A stretch of DNA of 53,201 nucleotides. Source: a virus. Below the pieces are notes generated by a model. It did not search any database, had not been told where the DNA came from, and saw only the letters and a program-made list of their open reading frames with translations. Numbering within the stretch: position 1 is the stretch's first letter; every line of letters begins with the position of its first letter. Positions 6,634 to 13,593 of the stretch are shown in pieces. The stretch spans positions 1 through 53,201 of IMG/VR virus record IMGVR_UViG_3300044797_000084; one strand, 5' to 3'. The position numbers were made by a program, and so were the translations under genes.

Positions 6634-7571
6634 GTCCTCACCGCCCGGTTACGCGCCCCGCAAGCGCGGTCAGCCTTGCGTTGGGCGGCCATCGCCGCAT
6701 TGACCCTTTCGCGTGCGTGAAAGACGTGCACGAGTGCGGCGCAGTCCTCGGCTGTCGCGGCGCAGTCCTCGATCTCGACGTTCCCGCCGTCATCTATTGC
6801 GACGATCACGATCCGGCCGGGCGGCTCAATCGAGCACGGCTCGAACGCCTCGGCGTACAGTCTCGTTTGCCAATGGGCCTGCTCGAAGATGCGCCCCTTG
6901 GCTGATGTCTTCCAGTCGATGAGCGTGCGCTGGCCGCGCGACCAGCACAGCAGGTCCGGGCGTCCCGCGTAGCCCAGCGCCGGGTTACAGACCGTGAACT
7001 CCACGAACCGCTCACGGTCGTAGGGGTCGATCGGCTCCGGGCGCAGCTTCAACCACGCCTTTGCACAGCCCTGCACCCACGGCGCCCAGGCCTCTGGGTA
7101 GTCCGAGAACCGCGGCGGCTGGCCCGTCACGGCGAGCGTTTGGAACGCCTGATGGATCGCCTTCCCACGTTCGCTGGCCTCATCGCGCACGGCCGCTGCG
7201 CCAAGGCCAAGCGAGCGGATCCGCTTCACGACCTGGTCGAGCGCAACGCCATCAAGCTCACCAGCCATCATCGCTTGCACCGCGCCGCGCGCCCCGTGGT
7301 CTTCATGCCAGTAGTACAGCGCCTCCTTGGAGAGCAGGCCGACGATCGAGGACACCGAGTCCAGTTCCTCACCGTCCAGTAGGTAACGCCGACGGCGCGT
7401 CTTCGCGGGCTCGCCCCGCAGGGTCAGCCATGCTCCAGCGGGTAGGTCTTCAAAACGCAGCAGCCCGACGCCCGGGATCTCCCGCTCGAGCACGTCGCCA
7501 TCGACTACCAGCGTCTGCTCCATCGCACATGGGACGAGCGACAGGTCCTCGACGGCCAGGTCGGGGGTCAC
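6630..7571 (-). CDS. PD-(D/E)XK nuclease, Cas4/RecB-like
   Basis: This 313-residue protein has the order of a RecB-family exonuclease: H140 in ASERGKAIHQAF, E191 in RFVEFTV, D206 in GYAGRPDLL, the D219-x-K221 pair in LIDWKT, and the QxxLYAEA motif at about 236-242. These residues coordinate metal for DNA hydrolysis. No four-Cys iron-sulphur cluster set is apparent, unlike many Cas4 proteins. The GTG overlaps the preceding stop (GTGA); the longer in-frame extension upstream is not coding-like. It probably processes phage DNA ends during replication or recombination. Confidence 0.85.
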   Translation of the reverse strand: MTPDLAVEDLSLVPCAMEQTLVVDGDVLEREIPGVGLLRFEDLPAGAWLTLRGEPAKTRRRRYLLDGEELDSVSSIVGLLSKEALYYWHEDHGARGAVQAMMAGELDGVALDQVVKRIRSLGLGAAAVRDEASERGKAIHQAFQTLAVTGQPPRFSDYPEAWAPWVQGCAKAWLKLRPEPIDPYDRERFVEFTVCNPALGYAGRPDLLCWSRGQRTLIDWKTSAKGRIFEQAHWQTRLYAEAFEPCSIEPPGRIVIVAIDDGGNVEIEDCAATAEDCAALVHVFHARERVNAAMAAQRKADRACGARNRAVRT

Positions 7572-7774
7572 AGAACTTCGCCTTTCGCACGATGCCAGAT
7601 GTAATGAACGTCGAGCGGTGAGACATCCTCCCGAGGGTCGAGCAGCAGCGCGGCGCCACAAACGCGGCACGTCGTCAACCCAATGCGCGCGCCCTCGACC
7701 GGGACGGCTGTCGGCGCATCATGCGGGAGGGCATGGGAGACGCCGACGGTGACTCGGTGTCCCACATTAGCCAT
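7568..7774 (-). CDS. hypothetical protein with CxxC
   Basis: The 68-residue protein has a LTTCRVCGAALL half-ribbon near residue 36 and ends PLDVHYIWHRAKGEVL. The ATG overlaps the upstream TAA (TAATG). Likely a small zinc-binding protein, perhaps as a dimer sharing the site. Function unknown. Confidence 0.55.
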   Translation of the reverse strand: MANVGHRVTVGVSHALPHDAPTAVPVEGARIGLTTCRVCGAALLLDPREDVSPLDVHYIWHRAKGEVL

Positions 7775-8028
7775 TAGTCCCGCACCGCGTACTCGTAATC
7801 CTCGACCGCCTCGGCCGAGACGCCCCGTTCATCCGACCACTCCACCAGCGGCAGATCGAGCGAGGGGTCATACCCGACGACCACGCCTCGTGCCCAGCGA
7901 CGCTGGCCATCCTTGCCGCACACACTGCGCACGCGGGATTCGACTCGCGTGCCGACCGCTACCCGACGGCGCATCCCCGAGACCGCTGCCAGCTTCTGCG
8001 TCTCGTCGGGTGACTGGATGGCGCTCAC
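7774..8028 (-). CDS. hypothetical protein, SH3/KOW-like
   Basis: Started at GTG 8028 (GTGA overlap) it has 84 residues. The middle reads as a small beta-barrel: VAVGTRVESRV, then ARGVVVGYDPSLDLPLVEWSD, a pattern common in proteins that bind nucleic acid or peptides. The family assignment is tentative. Confidence 0.5.
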   Translation of the reverse strand: MSAIQSPDETQKLAAVSGMRRRVAVGTRVESRVRSVCGKDGQRRWARGVVVGYDPSLDLPLVEWSDERGVSAEAVEDYEYAVRD

Positions 8029-8420
8029 CCTGAGCACCTGCCCGGGCAGCCCGTGTCATCGCACTCGGGGCCGTTGTCCTCGGACTCAAGCGGGCCACCG
8101 CAGACGGTGCAAAGTCGAAGCTGTCGGCGAATCGCGTCGGCAAGTCCACGCCCTTCCGCGCCGCTCGCCGCGTGCGTGGACTGCGTCGAATCGAGGATGA
8201 CCAGCGCGCGCCGCCATTCCTCGCCGTGAAGCGTGACGCTTTGCTCGCCCGCAGTCGCCGGGGAAAGCTCGGCGAGCACCGTCCGCAAGTCCTCGGGGCT
8301 GAGGCGCAGGCCGAAGAGCGCGTTGGAGATCGCGATCTTGCCCTCCGAGTCAAGCCAAGCCTGCAAGCTCACCGGGCCGTCCTTGATCCTGAGCCGTCGC
8401 CCCGTCTCGTGAACGCTCAC
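8025..8420 (-). CDS. hypothetical zinc-ribbon protein
   Basis: The 131-residue product has an N-terminal part with alternating strands (LQAWLDSEGKIAISN) and a C-terminal ribbon made of LCTVCGGPL and a later CDDTGCPG. The GTG overlaps the stop of the gene before. It may be a cytoplasmic nucleic-acid-binding protein; not recognised. Confidence 0.6.
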   Translation of the reverse strand: MSVHETGRRLRIKDGPVSLQAWLDSEGKIAISNALFGLRLSPEDLRTVLAELSPATAGEQSVTLHGEEWRRALVILDSTQSTHAASGAEGRGLADAIRRQLRLCTVCGGPLESEDNGPECDDTGCPGRCSG

Positions 8421-8911
8421 CGTCCCACCCCCGCCATGTACCCAGCGAGCGCCTCCCGAAACGCGGGCAGGCTGGCCTGGGTCAGTTGGTCGATCGAATC
8501 CACGCCTGCGGCTACGGAGAGCATCGCTACTGCGTTGTCGTCGAGACCAGCGGTTTCGGCGACGAGGTCAGTGAGCTGCCCGTTAGTGAGCGGAGCGAAG
8601 CCCGAGTGCTCATTGGCGCCCCGGATCCCGGCCGCTTTCGCTGGCCGCTTCCGTCTCGCTGGGGCGGCTGACGCCAGCCAGTCCCAGGCTGCCACATGCG
8701 ACCCGACAACCTCGGGGGCCGAGCTTGCTCGCCAGCCTCGTTTGCTCAGTCGGAAGGTCGGGTGGTTGTCGTTGCCGCTGACGGCCCGCTCGAATTCCCG
8801 CCGGTTCACCGTGCCGTAAAGCCAGAGGCCCGACACGAGCACGCCGATCTTCCCGCGTGCCCCGACGCGTTGCCGAGGAGCACGGCCGTTCGCTGAGGCT
8901 GGGGCGCTCAC
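8417..8911 (-). CDS. hypothetical protein
   Basis: The 164-residue product from GTG 8911 contains a compact segment (GLWLYGTVNRREFERAV) and a C-terminal helical stretch (LTNGQLTDLVAETAG). The GTG overlaps the upstream TGA. It resembles no family I know; the position between zinc-ribbon proteins and the nuclease suggests DNA metabolism. Confidence 0.5.
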   Translation of the reverse strand: MSAPASANGRAPRQRVGARGKIGVLVSGLWLYGTVNRREFERAVSGNDNHPTFRLSKRGWRASSAPEVVGSHVAAWDWLASAAPARRKRPAKAAGIRGANEHSGFAPLTNGQLTDLVAETAGLDDNAVAMLSVAAGVDSIDQLTQASLPAFREALAGYMAGVGR

Positions 8912-9414
8912 GAGAACGCCCCGAAGATGCCCGGCAGACGCACGGCCACAAACTCGCCGTCCTGGTCGAGCGTCCAGCGCCCCCCGCAGTCGCACGCGTG
9001 AGGTCCGTGGTGGCCATATGGCAACGCACAGACGCAGCTTGCCTCCCGCTCGTCGCAGACGACAACGGCTTGCCCTTGCCGCGGAGGCCGAGCCCCCGAA
9101 CCTCCAGGGGCATCCCGCGGCTGGCTGGGCGCGACCGTACCCTCAGAGCGGTCTACACCAGCGGGCGCGATTACGGCGCTCCCGGCGGCTCGCGCCTCGG
9201 CTATAGGTAGGGTGTGCGCGGGCGACTCGGCCCGGGTCCGGTAGCTAGGGGAAGCCACCGGGATTGGGGGCTGGGCGTCAGCATCGCCCGCGCAGTCTGG
9301 TGTGCTCGGCTCGCCGTAGACGTCAGCATCGCTCCAACCGTCCCGAAGTGCGTCAGTGAGGCTGACTGGCCCGTCGTGGTCTTGGAGCGGGGGGCACGGG
9401 TCGGGCATGCTCAC
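8908..9414 (-). CDS. hypothetical protein, proline-rich linker and Cys/His tail
   Basis: This is a 168-residue protein with an acidic start (VSMPDPCPPLQDHDG), a long low-complexity Pro/Ala/Ser middle, and a C-terminal CVCALPYGHHGPHACDCGG motif. The CxLPxGHxGPHxC pattern is widespread in actinobacterial and actinophage proteins and probably binds zinc. The GTG start overlaps the preceding stop. Role unknown. Confidence 0.55.
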   Translation of the reverse strand: MSMPDPCPPLQDHDGPVSLTDALRDGWSDADVYGEPSTPDCAGDADAQPPIPVASPSYRTRAESPAHTLPIAEARAAGSAVIAPAGVDRSEGTVAPSQPRDAPGGSGARPPRQGQAVVVCDEREASCVCALPYGHHGPHACDCGGRWTLDQDGEFVAVRLPGIFGAFS

Positions 9415-9626
9415 CAGCCCTCCGGTAGGCAACCCTGGCTCAACGCCTCACATGCAGTCACCAGTTCGGTCCCAGTGACACGCTTGAGGCGGCTCGTGGC
9501 GTGGCCATCCGCTTTGCTCGCCAGACGCACCTTCTCGGCTACCGCGCGCTGGCGGAACGACAGGATCTGACGAGGGTAGCTGCGCGAGCCGACCCGGAAT
9601 GCATAGACCTTGACGGGCGCACTCAC
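9411..9626 (-). CDS. hypothetical small basic protein
   Basis: 71 residues with a basic, arginine-rich centre (RVGSRSYPRQILSFRQ) and a C-terminal helix. GTG at 9626 overlaps the upstream TGA, and the stop overlaps the next GTG. Possibly nucleic-acid binding. Not recognised. Confidence 0.5.
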   Translation of the reverse strand: MSAPVKVYAFRVGSRSYPRQILSFRQRAVAEKVRLASKADGHATSRLKRVTGTELVTACEALSQGCLPEGW

Positions 9627-9718
9627 TCGTCCTCACGTCCCTTCGCGGCACGAGCGAGAGCGAACGCGAACAGCACGGCCAGCAAGAGGACGCAGCCGAT
9701 GACGAGCAACACGATCAC
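9623..9718 (-). CDS. 31-residue single-span membrane peptide
   Basis: A GTG overlapping the previous TGA opens a 32-codon ORF whose first 24 residues are almost entirely hydrophobic (VIVLLVIGCVLLLAVLFAFA), followed by ARAAKGREDE. The charge pattern predicts a single transmembrane helix with the C terminus inside the cell. Stop-start overlaps on both sides support translation. A membrane-active phage micropeptide (host takeover, lysis timing or superinfection exclusion) is possible but unproven. Confidence 0.6.
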   Translation of the reverse strand: MIVLLVIGCVLLLAVLFAFALARAAKGREDE

Positions 9719-9993
9719 GCTGCCTCGATCGCGCGGTCGAAGGCGGCGAGGACCTCGGCTTGTGAGTGGGTGTCGTTGAACGCCCCAATCGAGCCTTTCC
9801 CGACGGCCTCGTAAAGCAAGTCGTAGGCTTGATCGTAGAGGCCACTACCGGGCTCCTGGGCATGCGCGAGGGCCGTAAGCGCGCACTCCTGCGGGTGGAA
9901 GGGCTGGTGGTTCACCCAGACTGCCGGGTCTGCGCACGTGCGCCGTGCAGCTTCAAGTACCGCCTTGGCGTCTGGTGTGGCTGGCGCGCTCAT
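9715..9993 (-). CDS. hypothetical helical protein
   Basis: From ATG 9993 (ATGA overlap) this gives 92 residues, starting MSAPATPDAKAVLEAARR. It is acidic and helical, with a central DPAVWVNHQPFHPQEC segment. No family recognised. Coupled to the 37-residue gene upstream and the membrane peptide downstream. Confidence 0.5.
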   Translation of the reverse strand: MSAPATPDAKAVLEAARRTCADPAVWVNHQPFHPQECALTALAHAQEPGSGLYDQAYDLLYEAVGKGSIGAFNDTHSQAEVLAAFDRAIEAA

Positions 9994-10103
9994 GCCTCGC
10001 GCTCCAACTCCATCTCGGCCTGAACCACCAGCGAAGCAACGCACGTGAAGTACAGCTCGCGCAGCGTCGCCAGCAGCATCCGGCGTGCCTCGTCTCGGCT
10101 CAT
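9990..10103 (-). CDS. 37-residue helical peptide
   Basis: The ORF begins MSRDEARRMLLATLREL and ends EMELEREA, one amphipathic helix with charged ends. ATG overlaps the HTH gene stop (ATGA), and its own TGA overlaps the next ATG. Coupling is the main support. Confidence 0.5.
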   Translation of the reverse strand: MSRDEARRMLLATLRELYFTCVASLVVQAEMELEREA

Positions 10104-10324
10104 GCCTTCCCCTCCGGCGGCCAGAGGGACTTCATGCTGACCTTGAGCACCCTGGCGATTGTCTTGCGGTAGCGGACCGGCACTTTTCGGCTGCCGCACT
10201 TCCACTGCGAGACCAAGCTCTGACTCACGTTGCACGCGTCGGCGACCCGCCTGCCGTCGCCGGCCTCATACATCGCTTCCGCAAGCGGCGAGCGGCGAGT
10301 CGTCCGGGAGCGGCGGCGCGTCAT
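10100..10324 (-). CDS. Cro/YdaS-like helix-turn-helix regulator
   Basis: The 74-residue protein carries a clear HTH: DGRRVADACNVSQSLVSQW, with the recognition helix in SQSLVSQWK, followed by RKTIARVLKVSMKSLWPPEG. The tail matches YdaS/Cro-like phage regulators. It is the second gene of the leftward early operon and could repress that promoter through the tandem repeat at 10980-11007, or a divergent one. DNA binding is well supported; the target is inferred. Confidence 0.75.
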   Translation of the reverse strand: MTRRRSRTTRRSPLAEAMYEAGDGRRVADACNVSQSLVSQWKCGSRKVPVRYRKTIARVLKVSMKSLWPPEGKA

Positions 10325-10950
10325 CGTTCGGCCCTCCGCTCGGCGACCTCGACGATCGCTTGAGCGAGTGCGACGTGCCCGGCGTCATGCTCGTAGATGT
10401 CGCGGTGGTCGAGGAATCCGGCGGCCACGCGGACCTGCTCGGCGGTAGGCCACCACGCGCGCCACTGGTCCTTACGGCCGCCAGGATCTTCGCCCGCTCG
10501 TGCTCGCTCCGTGCGTAGCTGGGCCTCGTCCAGGGCTTCGTCGCGGTCGGCGAACAGGTCCTCGACGTAATGGACGCTGCCGCTGCCCACGCCCGTTGAC
10601 CAGCACATGTAGTCCTCCGCGTCCGCGCCGCCTACGCGCTCGGCTCGCGCCGGGTTCATGTTGTCCGCGCGCTCGCCGTTGTCGGCTCCGTGATCGACCA
10701 CGCGCATCTGGATCATGCCGATCTGCAGGGGCGCGGACTCAACGCGCCACTCGGGCCATGTGCCGAGCGTCACGGTAGCGTTGACGCCGCACTCGGGGCA
10801 CTTCACCGAAAGCGCCTCCCCGTTCGCGGCCTGCGTAGCGAGATGTCCGCGCCCACGGCAGAAACGGCACGGCAGGTTGATCGCCTCCCTGGTCGCGGAG
10901 ACCTTCCAGACCCGATCGCCAAGGCTGAACTTGCTCGTGAGCGTGGCCAT
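10321..10950 (-). CDS. first gene of early operon, zinc-finger protein
   Basis: The 209-residue protein has a zinc finger (LPCRFCRGRGHLAT, then KCPECG) and a later GVGSGSVHYVEDLFADRDEALDEA segment typical of a phage/plasmid family of unknown role. It starts at ATG 10950 with no Shine-Dalgarno; TAGGGT ends 6 bp upstream, so the mRNA is predicted to be leaderless. All genes to its left down to 1238 are coupled to it or to one another. Confidence 0.7.
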   Translation of the reverse strand: MATLTSKFSLGDRVWKVSATREAINLPCRFCRGRGHLATQAANGEALSVKCPECGVNATVTLGTWPEWRVESAPLQIGMIQMRVVDHGADNGERADNMNPARAERVGGADAEDYMCWSTGVGSGSVHYVEDLFADRDEALDEAQLRTERARAGEDPGGRKDQWRAWWPTAEQVRVAAGFLDHRDIYEHDAGHVALAQAIVEVAERRAER

Positions 10951-10956
10951 GGCCTA

Positions 10957-10986
10957 ACCCTACCGGCCACGTCGGCGCCACGTCAA
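10957..10986 (-). promoter_or_regulatory. early leftward promoter
   Basis: On the minus strand TTGACG (10981-10986) is separated by 18 bp from TAGGGT (10957-10962). The expected transcription start coincides with the A of the ATG at 10950. The -35 box lies within a tandem repeat, which makes regulation likely. The same TTGACG/TAGGGT pair is found with a 17-bp spacer at 52285-52313. Confidence 0.75.
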
Positions 10987-11007
10987 GACTTTTACGTTAA
11001 GACTTTC
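10980..11007 (-). repeat. 14-bp tandem repeat, candidate operator
   Basis: Two adjacent units, ACGTCAAGACTTTT (10980-10993) and ACGTTAAGACTTTC (10994-11007), match at 12 of 14 positions. The first contains the -35 box of the early promoter, so a bound regulator would block or recruit RNA polymerase. The HTH protein encoded at 10100-10324 is the nearest candidate ligand. Confidence 0.6.
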
Positions 11008-11165
11008 ACGCTATTTGCGGAGTCCTTCGCCCCGACAGCCTCAAGGAACCATGTGCCCCCCGTCGATACCCAGCACATGAGGTTTGCTGAGACGATGATG
11101 CGCAACGGTCAGGTCACGGCCGAGCTACTGCTGGTGTTGCGGGCTGCGGAGGAACGCGTCGAACG

Positions 11166-11318
11166 CTATTCGACTTTGACGCCCGGCTTCTTGCCCGATG
11201 CCAAGAAACGCCCATCCGGCGGATAGTGCAGCTTGCCCTCACAGTCGGTGCGGTTCGGCCTAGTGACGCCTTCGCGGCGTAGGCATTCGTAGCAGTCGCA
11301 GGGCTTGTCGGTCGGCAT
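11166..11318 (-). CDS. 50-residue Cys-rich protein
   Basis: The ORF begins MPTDKPCDCYECLRREG and continues with DCEGKLHYPPDGRFL. The spaced Cys residues suggest a zinc knuckle. There is no Shine-Dalgarno. TGGTAGCTT (an extended -10 form) ends 7 bp before the ATG, suggesting a leaderless transcript of its own. It stands alone between the terminator at 11429 and the early promoter. Confidence 0.6.
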   Translation of the reverse strand: MPTDKPCDCYECLRREGVTRPNRTDCEGKLHYPPDGRFLASGKKPGVKVE

Positions 11319-11428
11319 CGCCGAGAAGCTACCAGAACCGACGAACGCCCCGCCTCAGCCCCGAACGGGGGGCCAATGCGGACCGAAGAGGGTCAGTCGG
11401 GATCTTACGCCCGCGTGCTCCTGAACGA

Positions 11429-11467
11429 CGAAAGCCCTGCCCAGCGCATGGCCAGACAGGGCTTTCG
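11429..11467. terminator. bidirectional hairpin terminator
   Basis: CGAAAGCCCTG (11429-11439) and CAGGGCTTTCG (11457-11467) form a perfect 11-bp stem with a 17-base loop. The A/T-ending arms give short T-containing tails on both strands. It lies downstream of the 75-residue gene at 11544 and upstream of the solitary gene at 11318, so it likely ends leftward transcription from the tRNA/peptidase region. Confidence 0.75.
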
Positions 11468-11543
11468 AGCGTGAATGGGGCCGGGGTCTTGAAGCGTTTA
11501 GACCGACCACATCATCGGCGTTGGTAACGCGGACGCCGCCCCG

Positions 11544-11771
11544 CTAGATCCGTTCGGACCCCCTTGGCATGTGGGGAAGCCAGTGGGCGACATCGACCGG
11601 CGCGTGGAGCAGCCGACATGCTGGCGCGGGCGCGAGCGGCTGCGCGGGCGGCTCCCACATCCACGGCGGCACGATCCGGCACATGATCTGCTTGACCTCG
11701 CGCTGCGTGCGGATCACCCAATGCAGGGCTTCGTCGAACGCCGGATATGACCACAGAGACAGCGGAGCCAT
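11544..11771 (-). CDS. hypothetical proline/tryptophan-rich protein
   Basis: The 75-residue protein starts MAPLSLWSYPAFDEALHW after a good Shine-Dalgarno (GGGGAGGTGAGC-ATG). It is rich in Trp and Pro (IVPPWMWEPPAQPLAPAPAC). It follows the tRNA in the same direction. No family recognised; the Shine-Dalgarno site is the main evidence. Confidence 0.5.
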   Translation of the reverse strand: MAPLSLWSYPAFDEALHWVIRTQREVKQIMCRIVPPWMWEPPAQPLAPAPACRLLHAPVDVAHWLPHMPRGSERI

Positions 11772-11793
11772 GCTCACCTCCCCGATTCTGGCA

Positions 11794-11890
11794 TGCGCCC
11801 GACGTGAATCGAACACGCGACCTGCGGCTTGAAAGACCGCTGCTCTTCCCGCACCCCGAAGGTTACGGTTAACCACTGAGCTACGAGCGC
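11794..11890 (-). tRNA. tRNA-Glu (UUC) with a 24-nt D-loop insertion
   Basis: Acceptor GCGCTCG pairs with CGGGCGC and has discriminator A. The D stem is GCTC/GAGC, the anticodon stem GCGGT/GCCGC with loop CTTTCAA (anticodon UUC, Glu), and the T arm has loop TTCGATT. CCA is not encoded. Removing 11846-11869 leaves a standard 73-nt tRNA. The 24 extra bases sit in the D loop and can fold into a hairpin with a UUCG tetraloop (ACC/GGT next to the loop). The gene directly follows the papain-like peptidase and is co-oriented with it. The cloverleaf is clear; whether the insertion is removed or tolerated is unknown. Confidence 0.8.
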
Positions 11891-11905
11891 ATCTGCGATC
11901 CTACC

Positions 11906-12664
11906 TCACGCCTCTACATAGACCCCGGCTTCTCCGCCTTCGGAAAGCAACTGAGCGAAGGTGGCGACAGGCATCCAGACAACCGAAGTCTCAGCCGAGG
12001 GATAGGCCAAGCCCCAGGAGTTCTCGAACGGGATCGCTGAGGCAGCGGGGCGCGCGAGTGCGGCCAGCACTTCCTCGACCGTGGTGGCCCACCGGATCGC
12101 TTTGATGCCATCGATGAGCGATGGTGCGGCGTCGCCGACATCTCGGGTGCAGACCTGCTCGCCGGCCTGGAGCCGGTGGCCTTTGGTGAGCAGCACGTCA
12201 GCACCAGCCTTGACGCTCGCGCCTTCGCCCGACGGGTAGGTGCCTTCGAGGATGCGCGCCTGGTCGTAAAGCCAGAACGCGTCGAAGAACTCGTCTTCGC
12301 CGTCGGGCTTCGCGGCCTTGTGGATCGTGATGGCTCGGCTGTTGCCGAACCCGACGCACGCGCCTTCCTGGCCCTGGTTGTAGAAGACCTGCGCTGGGCG
12401 TCTGTCGAGCACAACCGATCCGTTCGGCTCAAAGCAAAAGCAGTGGCCTCCCCGGATCGAGCCGAGCGGTTCGCCCTTCGCTACATCGGGCAGGTGGAAG
12501 CTGCCGTCGATCGCTTTGGGCGTATCGAAGCTGGTGAACCAGTTGAAGCCGACCACCACGGGCACACCCGTCGGTGCCCCACCTGGCGTCGCCGCGAGGG
12601 GCATCGCATCTATGTGCGGTTTGTCCTTGGGGATGATGCAGCCGAGAGAACCGCTCATGCTCAC
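11906..12664 (-). CDS. papain-like (C1) peptidase, phage type
   Basis: The 252-residue protein has the catalytic Cys at 103 in YNQGQEGACVGF and the supporting Asn at 215 in ENSWG, both papain (C1) signatures. The only GGH motif (SIRGGHCFCF, His 74) lies before the Cys instead of between Cys and Asn, as I recall for an actinophage family that looks circularly permuted. There is no signal peptide. The GTG at 12664 overlaps the holin-like stop. The position after a membrane protein suggests either an endolysin-type enzyme or a structural/maturation peptidase. Confidence 0.7.
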   Translation of the reverse strand: MSMSGSLGCIIPKDKPHIDAMPLAATPGGAPTGVPVVVGFNWFTSFDTPKAIDGSFHLPDVAKGEPLGSIRGGHCFCFEPNGSVVLDRRPAQVFYNQGQEGACVGFGNSRAITIHKAAKPDGEDEFFDAFWLYDQARILEGTYPSGEGASVKAGADVLLTKGHRLQAGEQVCTRDVGDAAPSLIDGIKAIRWATTVEEVLAALARPAASAIPFENSWGLAYPSAETSVVWMPVATFAQLLSEGGEAGVYVEA

Positions 12665-12975
12665 ACTCCTGCTTTCGGCGCATTAGAGCCACCGCCGAGT
12701 TTCTCTGCGATACCCGACGGTTTCCACACCAACAGGTGGGCACCGAAGGCAGCGACGATCGCGCTCAACACGAGCTGGAGCGTCGCGTCGTTCAGCCCGA
12801 AGATGCTCGTTTCGATCGCCGTATAGAGCGCCGCTACGACCGCGGCGACGATGGCGAGCACGAGCGCCTTGACGGGTTCCGTAACCCACGGGGCAAAGTG
12901 ATTAATTATGTAAGTCGCTAGCGGCACCAGCGCGCCGAGTAGTACGACCCAAACCTGTGGAGATCCCAATAGCAT
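12661..12975 (-). CDS. holin-like membrane protein
   Basis: The 104 residues include three likely membrane spans: about 8-25 (VWVVLLGALVPLATYII), about 36-55 (ALVLAIVAAVVAALY) and about 65-84, followed by a polar C terminus. Size and topology suit a phage holin that permeabilises the inner membrane. It is coupled by GTGA to the papain-like peptidase, supporting a lysis pairing. The upstream site (GGAACGAG) is a weak Shine-Dalgarno. Confidence 0.6.
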   Translation of the reverse strand: MLLGSPQVWVVLLGALVPLATYIINHFAPWVTEPVKALVLAIVAAVVAALYTAIETSIFGLNDATLQLVLSAIVAAFGAHLLVWKPSGIAEKLGGGSNAPKAGV

Positions 12976-12976
12976 A

Positions 12977-13342
12977 TTATTCTCGTTCCGTTTTTTGTTG
13001 GTGGTTGTCGCGGGCTCTGCGGCGATTGCAGGCCCGACATAGCCGCGTTCCCCGCTTGGTGATATGCGTATTCAGCAGGTCAAACGCGTGCCCGTACTTG
13101 CAATGTGTCTGTCGCGAGTGTTTCGCAGAGGTGCCCTCTCCGCGCAGCACATTCTCGCCGCGCGTCACCGGCTCCATGTGCGCTGGATTCACACAGGCGC
13201 GCACACGACAAAGATGGTCTATCGATAAGTCGCCGATAGGGCCGACTATCCGTTCATAGGCAAACCTATGCGCCTTTGTTGGCTTGAATTGCCCGTAACC
13301 GTCAGCATCAAGGCTTGCCGTCCAGAGCCAGCACGGTCCCAA
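12977..13342 (-). pseudogene. HNH endonuclease lacking a normal 5' end
   Basis: The coding frame carries a classic phage HNH: GPCWLWTASLDADGYG, AHRFAYERIVG, IDHLCRVRACVNPAHMEPVT, then CKYGH and CRAC zinc pairs. The recognisable protein begins earlier: in the same frame upstream reads DPAERFWAKVNKDGPVPEHR (to about 13413), typical of the family, but no ATG or GTG lies before an in-frame stop near 13463. The only start left is the TTG at 13342, which omits that conserved region. The 5' end appears lost where it meets the rightward fragment at 13429-13593. Confidence 0.6.
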
Positions 13343-13428
13343 CTCGGGGCGGTGCTCAGGGACGGGACCGTCCTTGTTGACCTTCGCCCAAAAGCGCTCG
13401 GCTGGATCGCGGGCCGCAACGCAAGAAA

Positions 13429-13593
13429 GTGCTCGCCCTGATGGAGCTGGGGATCGTGTTCAAGACTCGTGCCCGTGACGGCAAGACGGCAACGGTTTCG
13501 GCTGTCAAGTGTGACCGCTGCAAAAGGAAGTGTCTGCGGACTCACCCCGACATGTCGAAGGCCGATGACCTCGACAACCTGGATCAGTTCTAA
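13429..13593 (+). CDS. fragment of a rightward zinc-binding protein
   Basis: The frame encodes VLALMELGIVFKTRARDG, KTATVSAVKCDRCKRKCLR and an acidic tail ending DNLDQF. CDRCKRKC suggests zinc binding. GTG 13429 and ATG 13441 are possible starts, but neither has a Shine-Dalgarno site. The open frame continues upstream into the antisense of the HNH gene, so this is probably a 3' remnant of a longer gene. Its stop overlaps the stop of 13590-13865 in convergent orientation. Confidence 0.4.
   Translation: MLALMELGIVFKTRARDGKTATVSAVKCDRCKRKCLRTHPDMSKADDLDNLDQF

Noticed and set aside
6630-7571. Naming the nuclease cas4
   Set aside because: No four-Cys Fe-S cluster set and no CRISPR context; only the PD-(D/E)XK family is supported.
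11077-11226. Rightward ORF MRFAETMMRNGQVTAEL... (49 residues)
   Set aside because: It is antisense to the more convincing Cys-rich gene at 11166-11318 and lacks a Shine-Dalgarno or -10 box.
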